A stretch of DNA of 20,310 nucleotides from Pseudomonadota bacterium (GTDB lineage: Bacteria; Pseudomonadota; Alphaproteobacteria; Kiloniellales; J153). Under the pieces are notes generated by a model that did no database searches, had not been told where the DNA came from, and saw only the letters and a program-made list of their open reading frames with translations. Where the stretch lies: assembly GCA_022572105.1 (NCBI GenBank), contig JACZWN010000033.1, forward strand, positions 1-20,310, given 5' to 3'. Numbering within the stretch: the first letter of the stretch is position 1; each line of letters starts with the position of its first letter. The translations under genes were made by a program, and so were the position numbers. Positions 5,257 through 13,300 of the stretch are shown here, piece by piece.

Positions 5257-7382
5257 TAGCGCCTTCTATACTTCCCCTTGCTCCGCCGGCTCCGATTCTG
5301 CGCACCCGCGCGGCGCATGCGTTCGGAGAAGGAGGCGCCGCCCGTCGGCAGCTCCAGCTCCTGGTTCTCCAGGCGGCGGATCTCGTCGCGCAAGGTGGCG
5401 GCCTCCTCGAACTCGAGATCGGCGGCGGCGGCGCGCATGCGCTTGTCGAGATCCGCGATGTGGGCCTGGAGGTTGTGGCCGACCAGGTGGAGCGTGTCGT
5501 CGTCGATGCCCACGGTCACGTGGTCGCGCTCGTAGACGCTGCGCAGGACGTCGGCGATCTGCTTCTTGATGGTCTCGGGCGTGATCCCCTGGGCGACGTT
5601 GAAGGCCTGCTGCTTCTCGCGCCGGCGGTTGGTCTCGTCGAGGGCCGCTTGCAGCGAGCCGGTCATGACGTCGGCGTAGAGAATGACCCGGCCCTCGACG
5701 TTGCGCGAGGCCCGCCCGATGGTCTGCACCAGCGAGGTGGCCGAGCGCAGGAAGCCCTCCTTGTCGGCATCCAGGATCGCGACCAGGGCGCATTCCGGGA
5801 TGTCCAGGCCCTCGCGCAGCAGGTTGATCCCGACGAGGATGTCGAAGACGCCGAGGCGCAGGTCGCGCACGATCGCGATGCGCTCCAGGGTGTCGATGTC
5901 GGAGTGCAGGTAGCGCACCCGCAAGCCGGCCTCGTGCAGGTACTCGGTCAGGTCCTCGGCCATGCGCTTGGTGAGCGTCGTGGCCAGCACCCGGAATCCC
6001 TTGGCGGCGGTATCCCGGCACTCGGCCATCAGGTCGTCGACCTGGGCTTCGACCGGGCGCACGATGCAGACCGGGTCGATCAGGCCGGTGGGCCGGATCA
6101 CCTGCTCGACGAAGACGCCGCCGGTTTGCGCCAGCTCCCAGGGCCCGGGGGTGGCCGAGACGCAGACCGTCTGCGGCCGCATGGCCTCCCACTCCTCGAA
6201 CTTGAGCGGCCGGTTGTCGATGCAGGACGGCAGGCGGAAGCCGTATTCGGCGAGCGTCGACTTGCGCTGGAAGTCGCCGCGGGACATGCCGTGGAGTTGC
6301 GGCACGGTGACGTGGCACTCGTCGACGAACAGGATGAAGTTGTCGGGGATGTACTCGAACAGCGTCGGCGGCGGCTCGCCCGGCGCGCGGCCGGTGAGAT
6401 AGCGCGAGTAGTTCTCGATCCCGGCGCAGGACCCGGTCGCCTCGATCATCTCCAGGTCGAAGGAGGTGCGCTGCTCGATGCGCTCGGCCTCGAGCGGCTG
6501 GCCGGTCTTGTGGAAGTGCGCGATCTGGATCTTCAGGTCCTCCTTGATCTTCTTGATCGCCTGCCGGAGGGTCGGGCGCGGCGTGATGTAGTGGCTGTTG
6601 GCGTAGACCTTGATGCGCTCCAGGGCGCCGGTCTTCTCGCCGGTCAGGGGGTCGAACTCGTGGATCGCCTCGACCTCGTCGCCGAACAGCGAGACCCGCC
6701 AGGCGCGGTCCTCCAGATGGGCCGGGAAGATCTCCACCGTGTCGCCGCGCACCCGGAAGGTGCCGCGGCGGAAGTCGGTGTCGTTGCGCCGGTAGTGCAG
6801 CTCGACCAGGGCCTTCAGCAGCTCGTGGCGGTGCGCGGTCTCGCCGGTCGCGAGCGTGACCGTCATGGTGGCGTAGGTCTCCGGCGCGCCCATGCCGTAG
6901 ATGCACGACACCGAGGCGACGATGATCACGTCCTCGCGCTCGAACAGGGCGCGCGTCGCCGAGTGGCGCATGCGGTCGATCTGCTCGTTGATCGAGCTTT
7001 CCTTCTCGATGTAGGTGTCCGAGCGCGGCACGTAGGCCTCGGGCTGGTAGTAGTCGTAGTAGGAGACGAAATACTCGACCGCGTTGTCCGGGAAGAAGCC
7101 CTTCATCTCGGCGTAGAGCTGGGCGGCCAGCGTCTTGTTGGGCGCCAGGATCAGCGCCGGGCGCTGCAGGCGCCCAATGACGTGCGCCATGGTGAAGGTC
7201 TTGCCCGAGCCGGTGACCCCGAGCAGGACCTGGTCGCGCTCGCCGCGCACGATGCCGTCCACCAGCTCGTCGATGGCCTGCGGCTGGTCGCCGGCCGGCG
7301 TGTAGTCCGACTCGATGCGCAGGGGCCGGCTCTCGGCCTTGACGAAGGGGCTTACGACGGGGTCCGCGGCGGAGGCGCTCAT
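5256..7382 (-). CDS. uvrB: UvrABC excision nuclease subunit B
   Basis: DNA damage-verification helicase of nucleotide excision repair; it receives the lesion from UvrA and recruits UvrC. The 708-residue product is full length. Walker A is GVTGSGKT at 55-62. The beta-hairpin region rich in tyrosines is at about 104-131 (YFVSYYDYYQPEAYVPRSD). The Walker B box is DECH at 354-357, helicase motif VI is QTIGRASR at 553-560, and the C-terminal UVR motif that contacts UvrC is at about 641-676. A short basic tail of about 30 residues ends the protein. The start at 7382 gives a short N-terminal extension before the usual ESDYTPAGDQPQAI. A 58-residue protein gene lies 60 bases upstream on the same strand. 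The original downstream neighbour was probably gloB. Confidence 0.98.
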   Translation of the reverse strand: MSASAADPVVSPFVKAESRPLRIESDYTPAGDQPQAIDELVDGIVRGERDQVLLGVTGSGKTFTMAHVIGRLQRPALILAPNKTLAAQLYAEMKGFFPDNAVEYFVSYYDYYQPEAYVPRSDTYIEKESSINEQIDRMRHSATRALFEREDVIIVASVSCIYGMGAPETYATMTVTLATGETAHRHELLKALVELHYRRNDTDFRRGTFRVRGDTVEIFPAHLEDRAWRVSLFGDEVEAIHEFDPLTGEKTGALERIKVYANSHYITPRPTLRQAIKKIKEDLKIQIAHFHKTGQPLEAERIEQRTSFDLEMIEATGSCAGIENYSRYLTGRAPGEPPPTLFEYIPDNFILFVDECHVTVPQLHGMSRGDFQRKSTLAEYGFRLPSCIDNRPLKFEEWEAMRPQTVCVSATPGPWELAQTGGVFVEQVIRPTGLIDPVCIVRPVEAQVDDLMAECRDTAAKGFRVLATTLTKRMAEDLTEYLHEAGLRVRYLHSDIDTLERIAIVRDLRLGVFDILVGINLLREGLDIPECALVAILDADKEGFLRSATSLVQTIGRASRNVEGRVILYADVMTGSLQAALDETNRRREKQQAFNVAQGITPETIKKQIADVLRSVYERDHVTVGIDDDTLHLVGHNLQAHIADLDKRMRAAAADLEFEEAATLRDEIRRLENQELELPTGGASFSERMRRAGAQNRSRRSKGKYRRR

Positions 7383-7442
7383 GCGTCTCTATATGCCCGT
7401 TCGCCGCCGACAGCGCCAGGGGCCGCGGCCCTCTAGAAGGCG

Positions 7443-7619
7443 CTAGCCGCGCCGCTCGAGGCTGTCGAGCGCCTCGCGCAGCATGAGGAAGGCGTCGTTG
7501 CACTTCTCGTCGGCGAAGTCGCTCGCCTCGTCCGATGCGCGGGCGCAATAGGCCTCGACGAAGCGCTCCAGATCCCCGGTGATGCGCTGAAGTTCCACCT
7601 TCTTGCCGTTCTCCGTCAT
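7443..7619 (-). CDS. Small conserved-looking protein upstream of uvrB (58 aa)
   Basis: Not recognised. The product is a soluble, acidic, probably all-helical peptide of 58 residues with two cysteines (in EAYCARA and EKCNDAF). It has no signal peptide or membrane segment. The ATG at 7619 is preceded by a strong GGGAGGAG ribosome binding site, which rules out the longer frame reaching 7730. It lies 60 bases ahead of uvrB on the same strand, so cotranscription is possible. A role in DNA repair is only suggested by position. Confidence 0.65.
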   Translation of the reverse strand: MTENGKKVELQRITGDLERFVEAYCARASDEASDFADEKCNDAFLMLREALDSLERRG

Positions 7620-7649
7620 TGCCTGCCTCTCCTCCCGGTTCGAAGCCTC

Positions 7650-7670
7650 ATACCAACGGTCCTTGATATT
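7650..7670. repeat. Short palindromic repeat, related to the one at 18711-18756
   Basis: ATACCAACGGTCCTTGATAT is a near-palindrome that resembles, with small changes, each arm of the larger hairpin at 18711-18756. It lies just upstream of the 58-residue gene. Two related copies at distant intergenic places point to a dispersed family. Confidence 0.6.
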
Positions 7671-8107
7671 AGCAGATCGCGGGCCCCCGGGTCTCGCGCC
7701 GGGCACGCCCGCTCGGGGCCCAAGGGCCACCGTTCCGGCCCGGCCTGGAAGCCGCGCTCACCTTGGCTTTCCGGCCGCCCGCGCGGGCCGCGCGCCGGGC
7801 GTCCGGGGGGTCGCGGGCGGCGGCTCTCCGGCCATGACCCGAAAGGCCGCGCCCTCCTTGGCTTTTCGGCCGCCCAGCCGGGCGCGCGCGCGGATCGCCG
7901 CCCGGCGGGATCGGTCGTTTACCGCATTGCCGGTCCGGCGTGCCGAGCCCATTCACGGCCGGCCGATCACTTTTTTATTTAACGGCATGTCGAGGTATTT
8001 AAGAAGAAATTTCTTGAAATACCTGGGGACATGAAATATTAATGGTAAATAGATGGGAGTTATATAAAATTTTAGCTAAATTTACTTAAAATGCAGCGCG
8101 TTTTTCT
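7671..8107. other. Long intergenic region upstream of the cell wall hydrolase
   Basis: The first 300 bases are very GC-rich and hold the direct-repeat pair. Frames through them are rich in Arg, Pro, Gly and Ala with no credible protein. From about 7970 the DNA becomes sharply AT-rich. A hairpin with AGGTATTT (7993-8000) and AAATACCT (8017-8024) arms lies in this part. No gene was found; a small RNA or a regulatory zone for the hydrolase is possible. Confidence 0.5.
7749..7891. repeat. Imperfect direct repeat pair of about 45 bases
   Basis: Two units, about 7749-7793 and 7843-7891, share CCTTGGCTTT, then CGGCCGCCC, then a GGGC and CG-rich end. Each ends in a small GCCC/GGGC stem. They start about 95 bases apart in GC-rich intergenic DNA. 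Only two units exist and they are unequal, so this is not a CRISPR array. Function unknown. Confidence 0.55.
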
Positions 8108-8136
8108 TTGACATTTCATGTTAAGTTCCTGTAAAC
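8108..8136 (+). promoter_or_regulatory. Candidate sigma-70 promoter of the cell wall hydrolase gene
   Basis: A consensus TTGACA (8108-8113) is followed after 17 bases by GTAAAC (8131-8136), within an AT-rich stretch. Transcription would start about 25-30 bases before the GTG at 8171, giving a short leader with the GAGGG ribosome binding site. Confidence 0.5.
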
Positions 8137-8170
8137 CTTTGGGAACGCCGCCGAACGGCGAGGGCAGGCA

Positions 8171-8926
8171 GTGCGGCTTGGGGCCGCGGGATTGGGATCC
8201 GACTGGTCTTTGGGTTCACGGGTGATGGGGATTAGAATGATGATCGGTAAGCTTGTCGGAAAGCGGGGGATCATCGGGGGACGTTGGGCATTGCGGGCCG
8301 TCGTTTGGGCCGGCCTGGGGTGCGTCGCGCTCTACGTGAACACGGCCACGTTGGCCGGCCAACCGGGCGCCAAGGCCGAGGCGGCCGACAAGGCGGAGCG
8401 GTTTATCCATCCGGAGCTGGCACGGATCCCGATGTGGAGCGAGGTCGAACCCGGCAAGCTGGATATCTTCAGGAAGCCGACGCCGGCCGATCCGGGCGCC
8501 GAGGTCAAGTGCTTGGCGCTCAATATCTACTTCGAGGCGCGGAGCGAGCCCGAGACGGGTAAGCTCGCGGTCGGCCACGTGGTGATGAACCGGGTGGGCA
8601 GCAAACGTTTTCCGGGCACGGTCTGCGACGTGGTGCGCCAGGGCGGCGAGCTCCGGCGCTATCGCTGCCAGTTCTCCTGGTGGTGCGACGGGCGCAGCGA
8701 CACGCCGCGCAACAAGCGCGAGTGGCGAAGGAGCAGCGAGATTGCGCTGGCGGTCTACTGGGGCCGGACGGAGGATCCCACGGCCGGGGCGCTGTGGTAC
8801 CACGCCGACTACGTGAAGCCGTCGTGGCGCAAGGCATTCGAGCGCGGCCCCCAGATCGGCCGGCACATCTTCTACAGCCAGGCCCCGCGCAAGACCCAGG
8901 TGGCGAGCCGCATATCGCAAAAGTAA
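8171..8926 (+). CDS. SleB/CwlJ-type cell wall hydrolase (Hydrolase_2 domain)
   Basis: Predicted periplasmic peptidoglycan hydrolase anchored by one N-terminal membrane segment (about 39-60). The catalytic domain spans about 110-237. It opens with CLALNIYFEARSEP (114-127), the family motif with the likely catalytic Glu122. It continues with VVMNRV, CQFSWWCDG, ALWYHADYV and ends with IGRHIFY. The length of 251 is normal for proteobacterial members, which act in cell wall remodelling rather than spore germination. The GTG at 8171 was chosen for its well-placed GAGGG; ATG at 8225 or 8237 would remove 18 or 22 residues of a short cytoplasmic tail and cannot be excluded. It stands alone, with its own promoter and terminator. 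Confidence 0.88.
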   Translation: MRLGAAGLGSDWSLGSRVMGIRMMIGKLVGKRGIIGGRWALRAVVWAGLGCVALYVNTATLAGQPGAKAEAADKAERFIHPELARIPMWSEVEPGKLDIFRKPTPADPGAEVKCLALNIYFEARSEPETGKLAVGHVVMNRVGSKRFPGTVCDVVRQGGELRRYRCQFSWWCDGRSDTPRNKREWRRSSEIALAVYWGRTEDPTAGALWYHADYVKPSWRKAFERGPQIGRHIFYSQAPRKTQVASRISQK

Positions 8927-8953
8927 CGCGAAGGGAAGCCGGGGGTGAACGGG

Positions 8954-8988
8954 CCGGGGTGCGCCAAGGCGCGCGCCCCGGTTCTATT
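8954..8988 (+). terminator. Intrinsic terminator after the cell wall hydrolase
   Basis: CCGGGGTGCGC (8954-8964) pairs with GCGCGCCCCGG (8971-8981) over 11 bases with one wobble and a small loop. TTCTATT follows. It starts 27 bases after the stop codon and lies between convergent genes. Confidence 0.65.
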
Positions 8989-9072
8989 GCGTGCCCCTAT
9001 TTTATTGCGTTTGGCCCCGGTTGGCTCGGACCGTCCGCCGCGCGCCGGGCGCCCGGCCCGTCCTAGCCCCTC

Positions 9073-9441
9073 CTACCCCGTCGCCTCGGGATCGAGCACC
9101 ACCGGCTGGCCGTGGGGGGTGTTGAGGAAGGCCTGCTTCCAGGCCGCCTTGCGGGCGCTTAGGTCGCCGGCGGGCACCAGGCCCTTCTCGGCCGCGAGGC
9201 GCTCGAGCGCGGCCAGCCAGTGCCGGTAATAGGTGTCGCCCAGGTCGGGGTCGCCGCGCGCCTGGGCGGCCTTGATTTCGGCGCTCAAGGTCTCGGTCCA
9301 CTCCGCCCAGGTGAAGTGCCCGGCCTCGTGCAGCTCGAGGGTCAGCGCGAAGGCCTGGGCCTCCCAGGGCTCCTTGAAAACCGGCCCCTCGTGGTCGCGG
9401 GGCTGGCCCGGCAGGGGCCGGGCGGCGCTCTGGCTGGTCAT
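9073..9441 (-). CDS. Nitrile hydratase accessory protein-like
   Basis: Resembles the small activator proteins that help insert cobalt or iron into nitrile hydratase, which share a fold with the N-terminal part of its beta subunit. The 122-residue product has the family pattern: FKEPWEAQAFALTLELHEAG (about 22-41), FTWAEWTETLSAEI (43-56), YYRHWLAALERL (71-82) then EKGLV. It ends soon after TPHGQPV, without the C-terminal SH3-like domain of a true beta subunit. These proteins are normally encoded next to the alpha and beta subunits, but neither is in this window. On the same strand upstream, past a repeat element, is cobO and the cobalamin operon. Whether it serves a distant nitrile hydratase or another metalloenzyme is open. 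Confidence 0.8.
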   Translation of the reverse strand: MTSQSAARPLPGQPRDHEGPVFKEPWEAQAFALTLELHEAGHFTWAEWTETLSAEIKAAQARGDPDLGDTYYRHWLAALERLAAEKGLVPAGDLSARKAAWKQAFLNTPHGQPVVLDPEATG

Positions 9442-9749
9442 GGCCTCATCTCACGGGCCTCGGGCCGGGTCTAGAGCATTATCCGATCTTATTGGATCAT
9501 TTGATGGGCCAGAGCGGCTCATTCGGGCAGGCGCGGCGCGCGGCGCGATGTGGGGCCCCCGACTCCCAGATGGCGGGCAAGCGCCGCAACGCACCCGATG
9601 AGCCGCTCTGGCCCACCGAAGGCCGGGTTCTTTTGACCCCGTGCCCGCGTCGCGCTTCTCATCCGATACCCCGCATCGCATTTCCAAGCGCTCCTAATCA
9701 CGGGACAAAATAATCCCGGTCAAATGATCCGATAAGATCGGATAATGCT
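9442..9749. other. Gap between accessory gene and cobO
   Basis: Almost the whole gap is taken by the nested inverted-repeat element. Outside it only about 28 bases remain, holding the ribosome binding site region of the accessory gene. No gene-like frame was seen. Confidence 0.7.
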
Positions 9750-9754
9750 CTAGA
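9470..9754. repeat. Nested inverted-repeat element
   Basis: Outer arms of 35 bases (9470-9504 and 9720-9754) match with one mismatch; they start TCTAGAGCATTATCCGATCT and include an ATCCGAT hairpin of their own. Immediately inside, 18-base perfect arms (9505-9522 and 9598-9615, TGGGCCAGAGCGGCTCAT) enclose 75 GC-rich bases. About 104 bases (9616-9719) are present only on the right side between the inner and outer arms. There is no coding sequence. It fills the gap between cobO and the nitrile hydratase accessory gene, and its right end contains the cobO stop codon. It looks like a nonautonomous palindromic element that gained an insertion, or two nested repeats. Confidence 0.8.
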
Positions 9755-10385
9755 ACTCGATGCCCTTTTGCGCCTTCACGCCCTGTTCGCGGAAGGGGTG
9801 CTTGATCATGGTCATCTCGGTCACCAGATCGGCGGCCTCGATCAGCTCCGGCTTGGCGTTGCGCCCGGTGACCACGACGTGGAGATCGGGCGGCCGATGG
9901 CTCAGCGCCTCGACCACCTCGGCGACGGCCAAGTAGTCGTAGCGCAGCACGATGTTGAGCTCGTCGAGCACCAGCATGTCGTAGCGCGGCGCCTCCCCGC
10001 GGCAGGCCTCGATCATCTCCTTGGCCGCGGCCCAGCCGGCCTCGGCGGCGGCGATGTCGCGGGCGCGGTCCTGGGTCTCCCAGGTGAAGCCCTCGCCGGA
10101 TACGCGCAGGTCGACCTGGTCGGCGAAGCGCTCGAGCACCGGGCGCTCTCCGGTCTGCCACTTGCCCTTGACGAACTGCACGATACCGACCCGCATGCCG
10201 TTGCCGAGCGCGCGCAGGACCAGGCCGAAAGCGGCCGTCGACTTGCCCTTGCCCTTGCCGGTGTGGACGATGAGCAAGCCCTTCTCGATGGTCTTGGTGG
10301 CCAGTATCTTGTCGCGCGCGGCTTTGCGCTTGCGCGCCTTCTCGTTGGCCCGGCGGTTGATCTCGTCCTGGCTCGGGTCGGTCAT
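9750..10385 (-). CDS. cobO: Cob(I)yrinic acid a,c-diamide adenosyltransferase
   Basis: Transfers the adenosyl group of ATP to reduced cobalt in corrinoids, giving the 5'-deoxyadenosyl form, in the cytoplasm. At 211 residues it is a full-length CobO/BtuR-type enzyme. The nucleotide-binding P-loop GKGKGKST is at 43-50, within the family context GLLIVHTGKGKGKST; FVKGKW and LDELN follow. The first 30 residues form a basic helix, as in other family members. The start codon overlaps the cobN stop in an ATGA, so translation is probably coupled. It is the last gene of the riboswitch-controlled operon. The frame is open far upstream, but that part lies inside cobN and is not protein-like. Confidence 0.97.
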   Translation of the reverse strand: MTDPSQDEINRRANEKARKRKAARDKILATKTIEKGLLIVHTGKGKGKSTAAFGLVLRALGNGMRVGIVQFVKGKWQTGERPVLERFADQVDLRVSGEGFTWETQDRARDIAAAEAGWAAAKEMIEACRGEAPRYDMLVLDELNIVLRYDYLAVAEVVEALSHRPPDLHVVVTGRNAKPELIEAADLVTEMTMIKHPFREQGVKAQKGIEF

Positions 10386-13300
10386 TGCGCGGCCTCCCCC
10401 GTGTCCACTGTGTCCACTGTGCCCGCGGCCAGTTCGTCGAGGCGCAGGCGCGTGGTATTGGCGCGCGGCCGCCACAGGCCGCGGTCCTGGGCCTCGACCA
10501 GGCGCTCGGCCATCTCGGCGAGCGCCGCCGGGTTGTGCTCGGCCAGGAACTCGCGCACGCCCGGGTCCTCGAGGTAGGCCTCGAAGACCGCGTCGAAGTG
10601 ATGGTCGGCGACCGCGCCGGTGGTCGCGGCGAAGGCGAAGAGGTAGTCCACCGTCGCCGCCATCTCGAAGGCGCCCTTGTAGCCGTGGCGCATGACGCCC
10701 CGGATCCACTTGGGGTTGACCACGCGCGCGCGCACCACGCGGCCGACTTCTTCCTGCAGGGTCCGTATCTTGGGGCTCTCGGGGCGCGAATGGTCGTTGT
10801 GATAGACCGTGGGGCGCGCACCCGAGAGGTGGCGCACGGCCGCCGTCAGGCCGCCCTCGAACTGGTAGTAGTCGTCCGAGTCCAAGAGGTCGTGCTCGCG
10901 GTTGTCCTGGTTGTGGACCACCACCTCGACGCCTCGCAGGCGCGACTCGAAGAGGTCCTGGGCCGGCACCCCGGCGGCGCCGGCGCCGTAGGCGTAGCCG
11001 CCCCAGGCGAGATAGGCGCGCGCCAGATCCGCCTCGCTGTCCCAGCCGCGCGTGTCGATCAGCGCCTGCAACCCGGCTCCGTAGGCGCCCGGCTTGGAGC
11101 CGAACACCCGGTAGCCGGCGCGCCGCGCCGCCTCTTTCGCGTCCAGGCCCTGGGCGATCAGGGCCGCGCGGTCGGTCCGGTAGCGGGCGGCCAGCGGATT
11201 CCGGTCCGCCGGTTCGTCCAATTCCGCGACCGCGCGCGCCGCCGAATCGACGAGATCGATCTGCGCCGGGAAGGCGTCGCGGAAAAAGCCCGAGACCCTG
11301 AAGGTCACGTCGACCCGCGGCCGGTCCAGGACCGAGAGCGGCAGGACCTCGAAGCCGGTGACCCGGCGCGAGGCGGTCTCCCAGGTCGGGCGCACCCCCA
11401 TGAGCGCGAGGGCCTGGGCGATGTCGTCGCCGCCGGTGCGCATGTTGGCCGTGCCCCAGGCGGAGAGCGCGATGGTCCGCGGCCAGCAACCGTGCTCCTG
11501 GCGGTGGCGGTCGAGCAGCAGGCCGGCCGACTTCCAGCCGAGCGTCCAGGCGGCCGGCGTCGGCACCACGCGGGTATCGACCGAATAGAAATTGCGGCCG
11601 GTGGGGAGCACGTCGAGGCGCCCGCGGGTCGGCGCGCCCGAGGGCCCGGGCGCCACGAAGCGGCCGTCGAGCCCGGTCAGCACGCCGGCGATCTCGGCCG
11701 CGCCGCTGGCCGCGACCGCCGGGCGCACCTGCGCCGCGATCGTCTCCAGCACCGCCTTCGTGGCGTCCCAGCCGGGCTCGGCTTCGGTCCCGGCTTCGGT
11801 CTGGCCCGCGACCAGCGCCTGGGCCAGTTCCTCCAGGCGCTCGACCGTGTCGCCGTTGGTGCGCCAGGTGCCGCCGCTATTCAGCGCTTCCGGCCGCGGG
11901 CCGGTCCAGGGCGCGCCCAGCTCGCAGTCGAGGGGATCGAAGCCGCCGAGTTCCAGGTCCCGGGCGAGGGCGCGGATCAGCGAGGCGTCGCCGCCCGCGC
12001 CGCGCCCGCGCGGCAGGCGGGTGAGCGCGACCAGCAGGTCGGTCAGCTGCCCGCCTTCGGGCGCCGCGCCGAAGATATGCAGGCCGTCGCGGATCTGCAT
12101 CTCCTTGAGCTCGCAGAGGTAGTTGTCGAGCTTGCCGAGCGCGGTGTCCGGGCCGTCGTCGCGCGCGATGCCGCAGTCTTTGTCGAGACCGATGCGCTCG
12201 GTCAGCTCCAGGATCTGGCCACGCAGAACCTTGAGCCGGCGCGGGTCCAGGCCGGCGGCCTCGTAGTACTCGTCGACCAGGAGTTCGAGGTCGGCCAGCG
12301 GCCCGTAGGATTCGGCGCGGGTCAAGGGCGGGGTCAGGTGATCGACGATCACCGCCTGGGCGCGCCGCTTGGCCTGGGTGCCCTCGCCCGGGTCGTTGAC
12401 GATGAAGGGATAGAGGTGCGGCAGGGGCCCGAGCACCGCTTCGGGATAGCAGCACTTGGACAGCGCCAGCGCCTTGCCCGGCAGCCATTCCAGGTTGCCG
12501 TGCTTGCCCATGTGGATGACCGCGTGCACGCCCACCGCCTCGCGCAGCCAGGCGTAGAACGCGAAGTAGCCGTGCGGCGGAACCAGGGCCGAGTCGTGGT
12601 AGGTCCCCCGCGGGTCGATGTTGTAGCCGCGCGCCGGCTGCAAGGCGATCACGACATGGCCGAGCCGGAAGGCGGGCATAGCGAAGGCGCCCCGGTCCGG
12701 CGCGTCCGGCAAGAAGAAGGGGTCTTGCTCCGGCGGCCCCCAGCGGTCCATGACCGCCGCGCGCAACTCGGCCGGCAGCGCGGCGAAGAAGACCTCGTAA
12801 TCGGCGCGGGCGTAAGTCTCGGTGATGTTCCGTCCCGATACGGCGGCGTTGGTCGGCCCCGCGGCCAGGCGGGCGATCAGCGCGTCGCCGCTCTCGGGCA
12901 GCGGCCCGACCTCGTAGCCAGCCTCCGCCAGCGCGCGCAGGACATTGAGGGTGCCGGCCGGGGTGTCCAAACCGACACCATTTCCGAGCCGTCCGTCCCG
13001 GTTCGGGTAGTTGGCGAAGATCAGCGCCACGCGGCGCTCGGCCGGCGGTGCGCGCCGAAGCCGCAGCCAGTTGGCCGCGAGCTTCGCGACGAAGGCGACC
13101 CGGTCGGCCACCGGCGCGTAGGTCACCACCGGGCACTGGGTCGCGGCGTCGAAGCGCGCCTCGCTCTTGAACGAGACCGCGCGCGAGAGGATCCGCCCGT
13201 CGACCTCGGGCAGCGCCACGTTCATGGCGATGTCGCGCGCCGAAAGGCCGTTCGCGGCCGCCGCCCAAGCGGCCTCGGTGCCGCCGGAGAACACGACCTG

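Noticed and set aside
5187..7436. Open frame of about 750 codons on the plus strand opposite uvrB
   Set aside because: A shadow of uvrB; low-complexity composition and no recognisable motif.
7749..7891. Two similar units as a possible CRISPR array
   Set aside because: Only two units, imperfect and unequal, with internal GC stems and no cas genes.
7669..7956. Minus-strand frame of 95 codons in the long intergenic region
   Set aside because: Arg/Gly/Pro/Ala-rich, runs through the direct-repeat pair and lacks a ribosome binding site.
9073..9441. Reading the gene as a nitrile hydratase beta subunit
   Set aside because: At 122 residues it is about half the length of the beta subunit and lacks its C-terminal domain; the accessory-protein pattern fits along the whole length.
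10397..10420. Short tandem repeat TGTCCACTG near the cobN 3' end
   Set aside because: Only two in-phase 9-base units coding VDTVDT; ordinary coding slippage rather than a regulatory repeat.
10386..11489. N-terminal extension of the cobO frame, suggesting a fusion protein
   Set aside because: The extension lies within cobN in another phase and is not protein-like. The ATGA overlap gives a natural cobO start at 10385.
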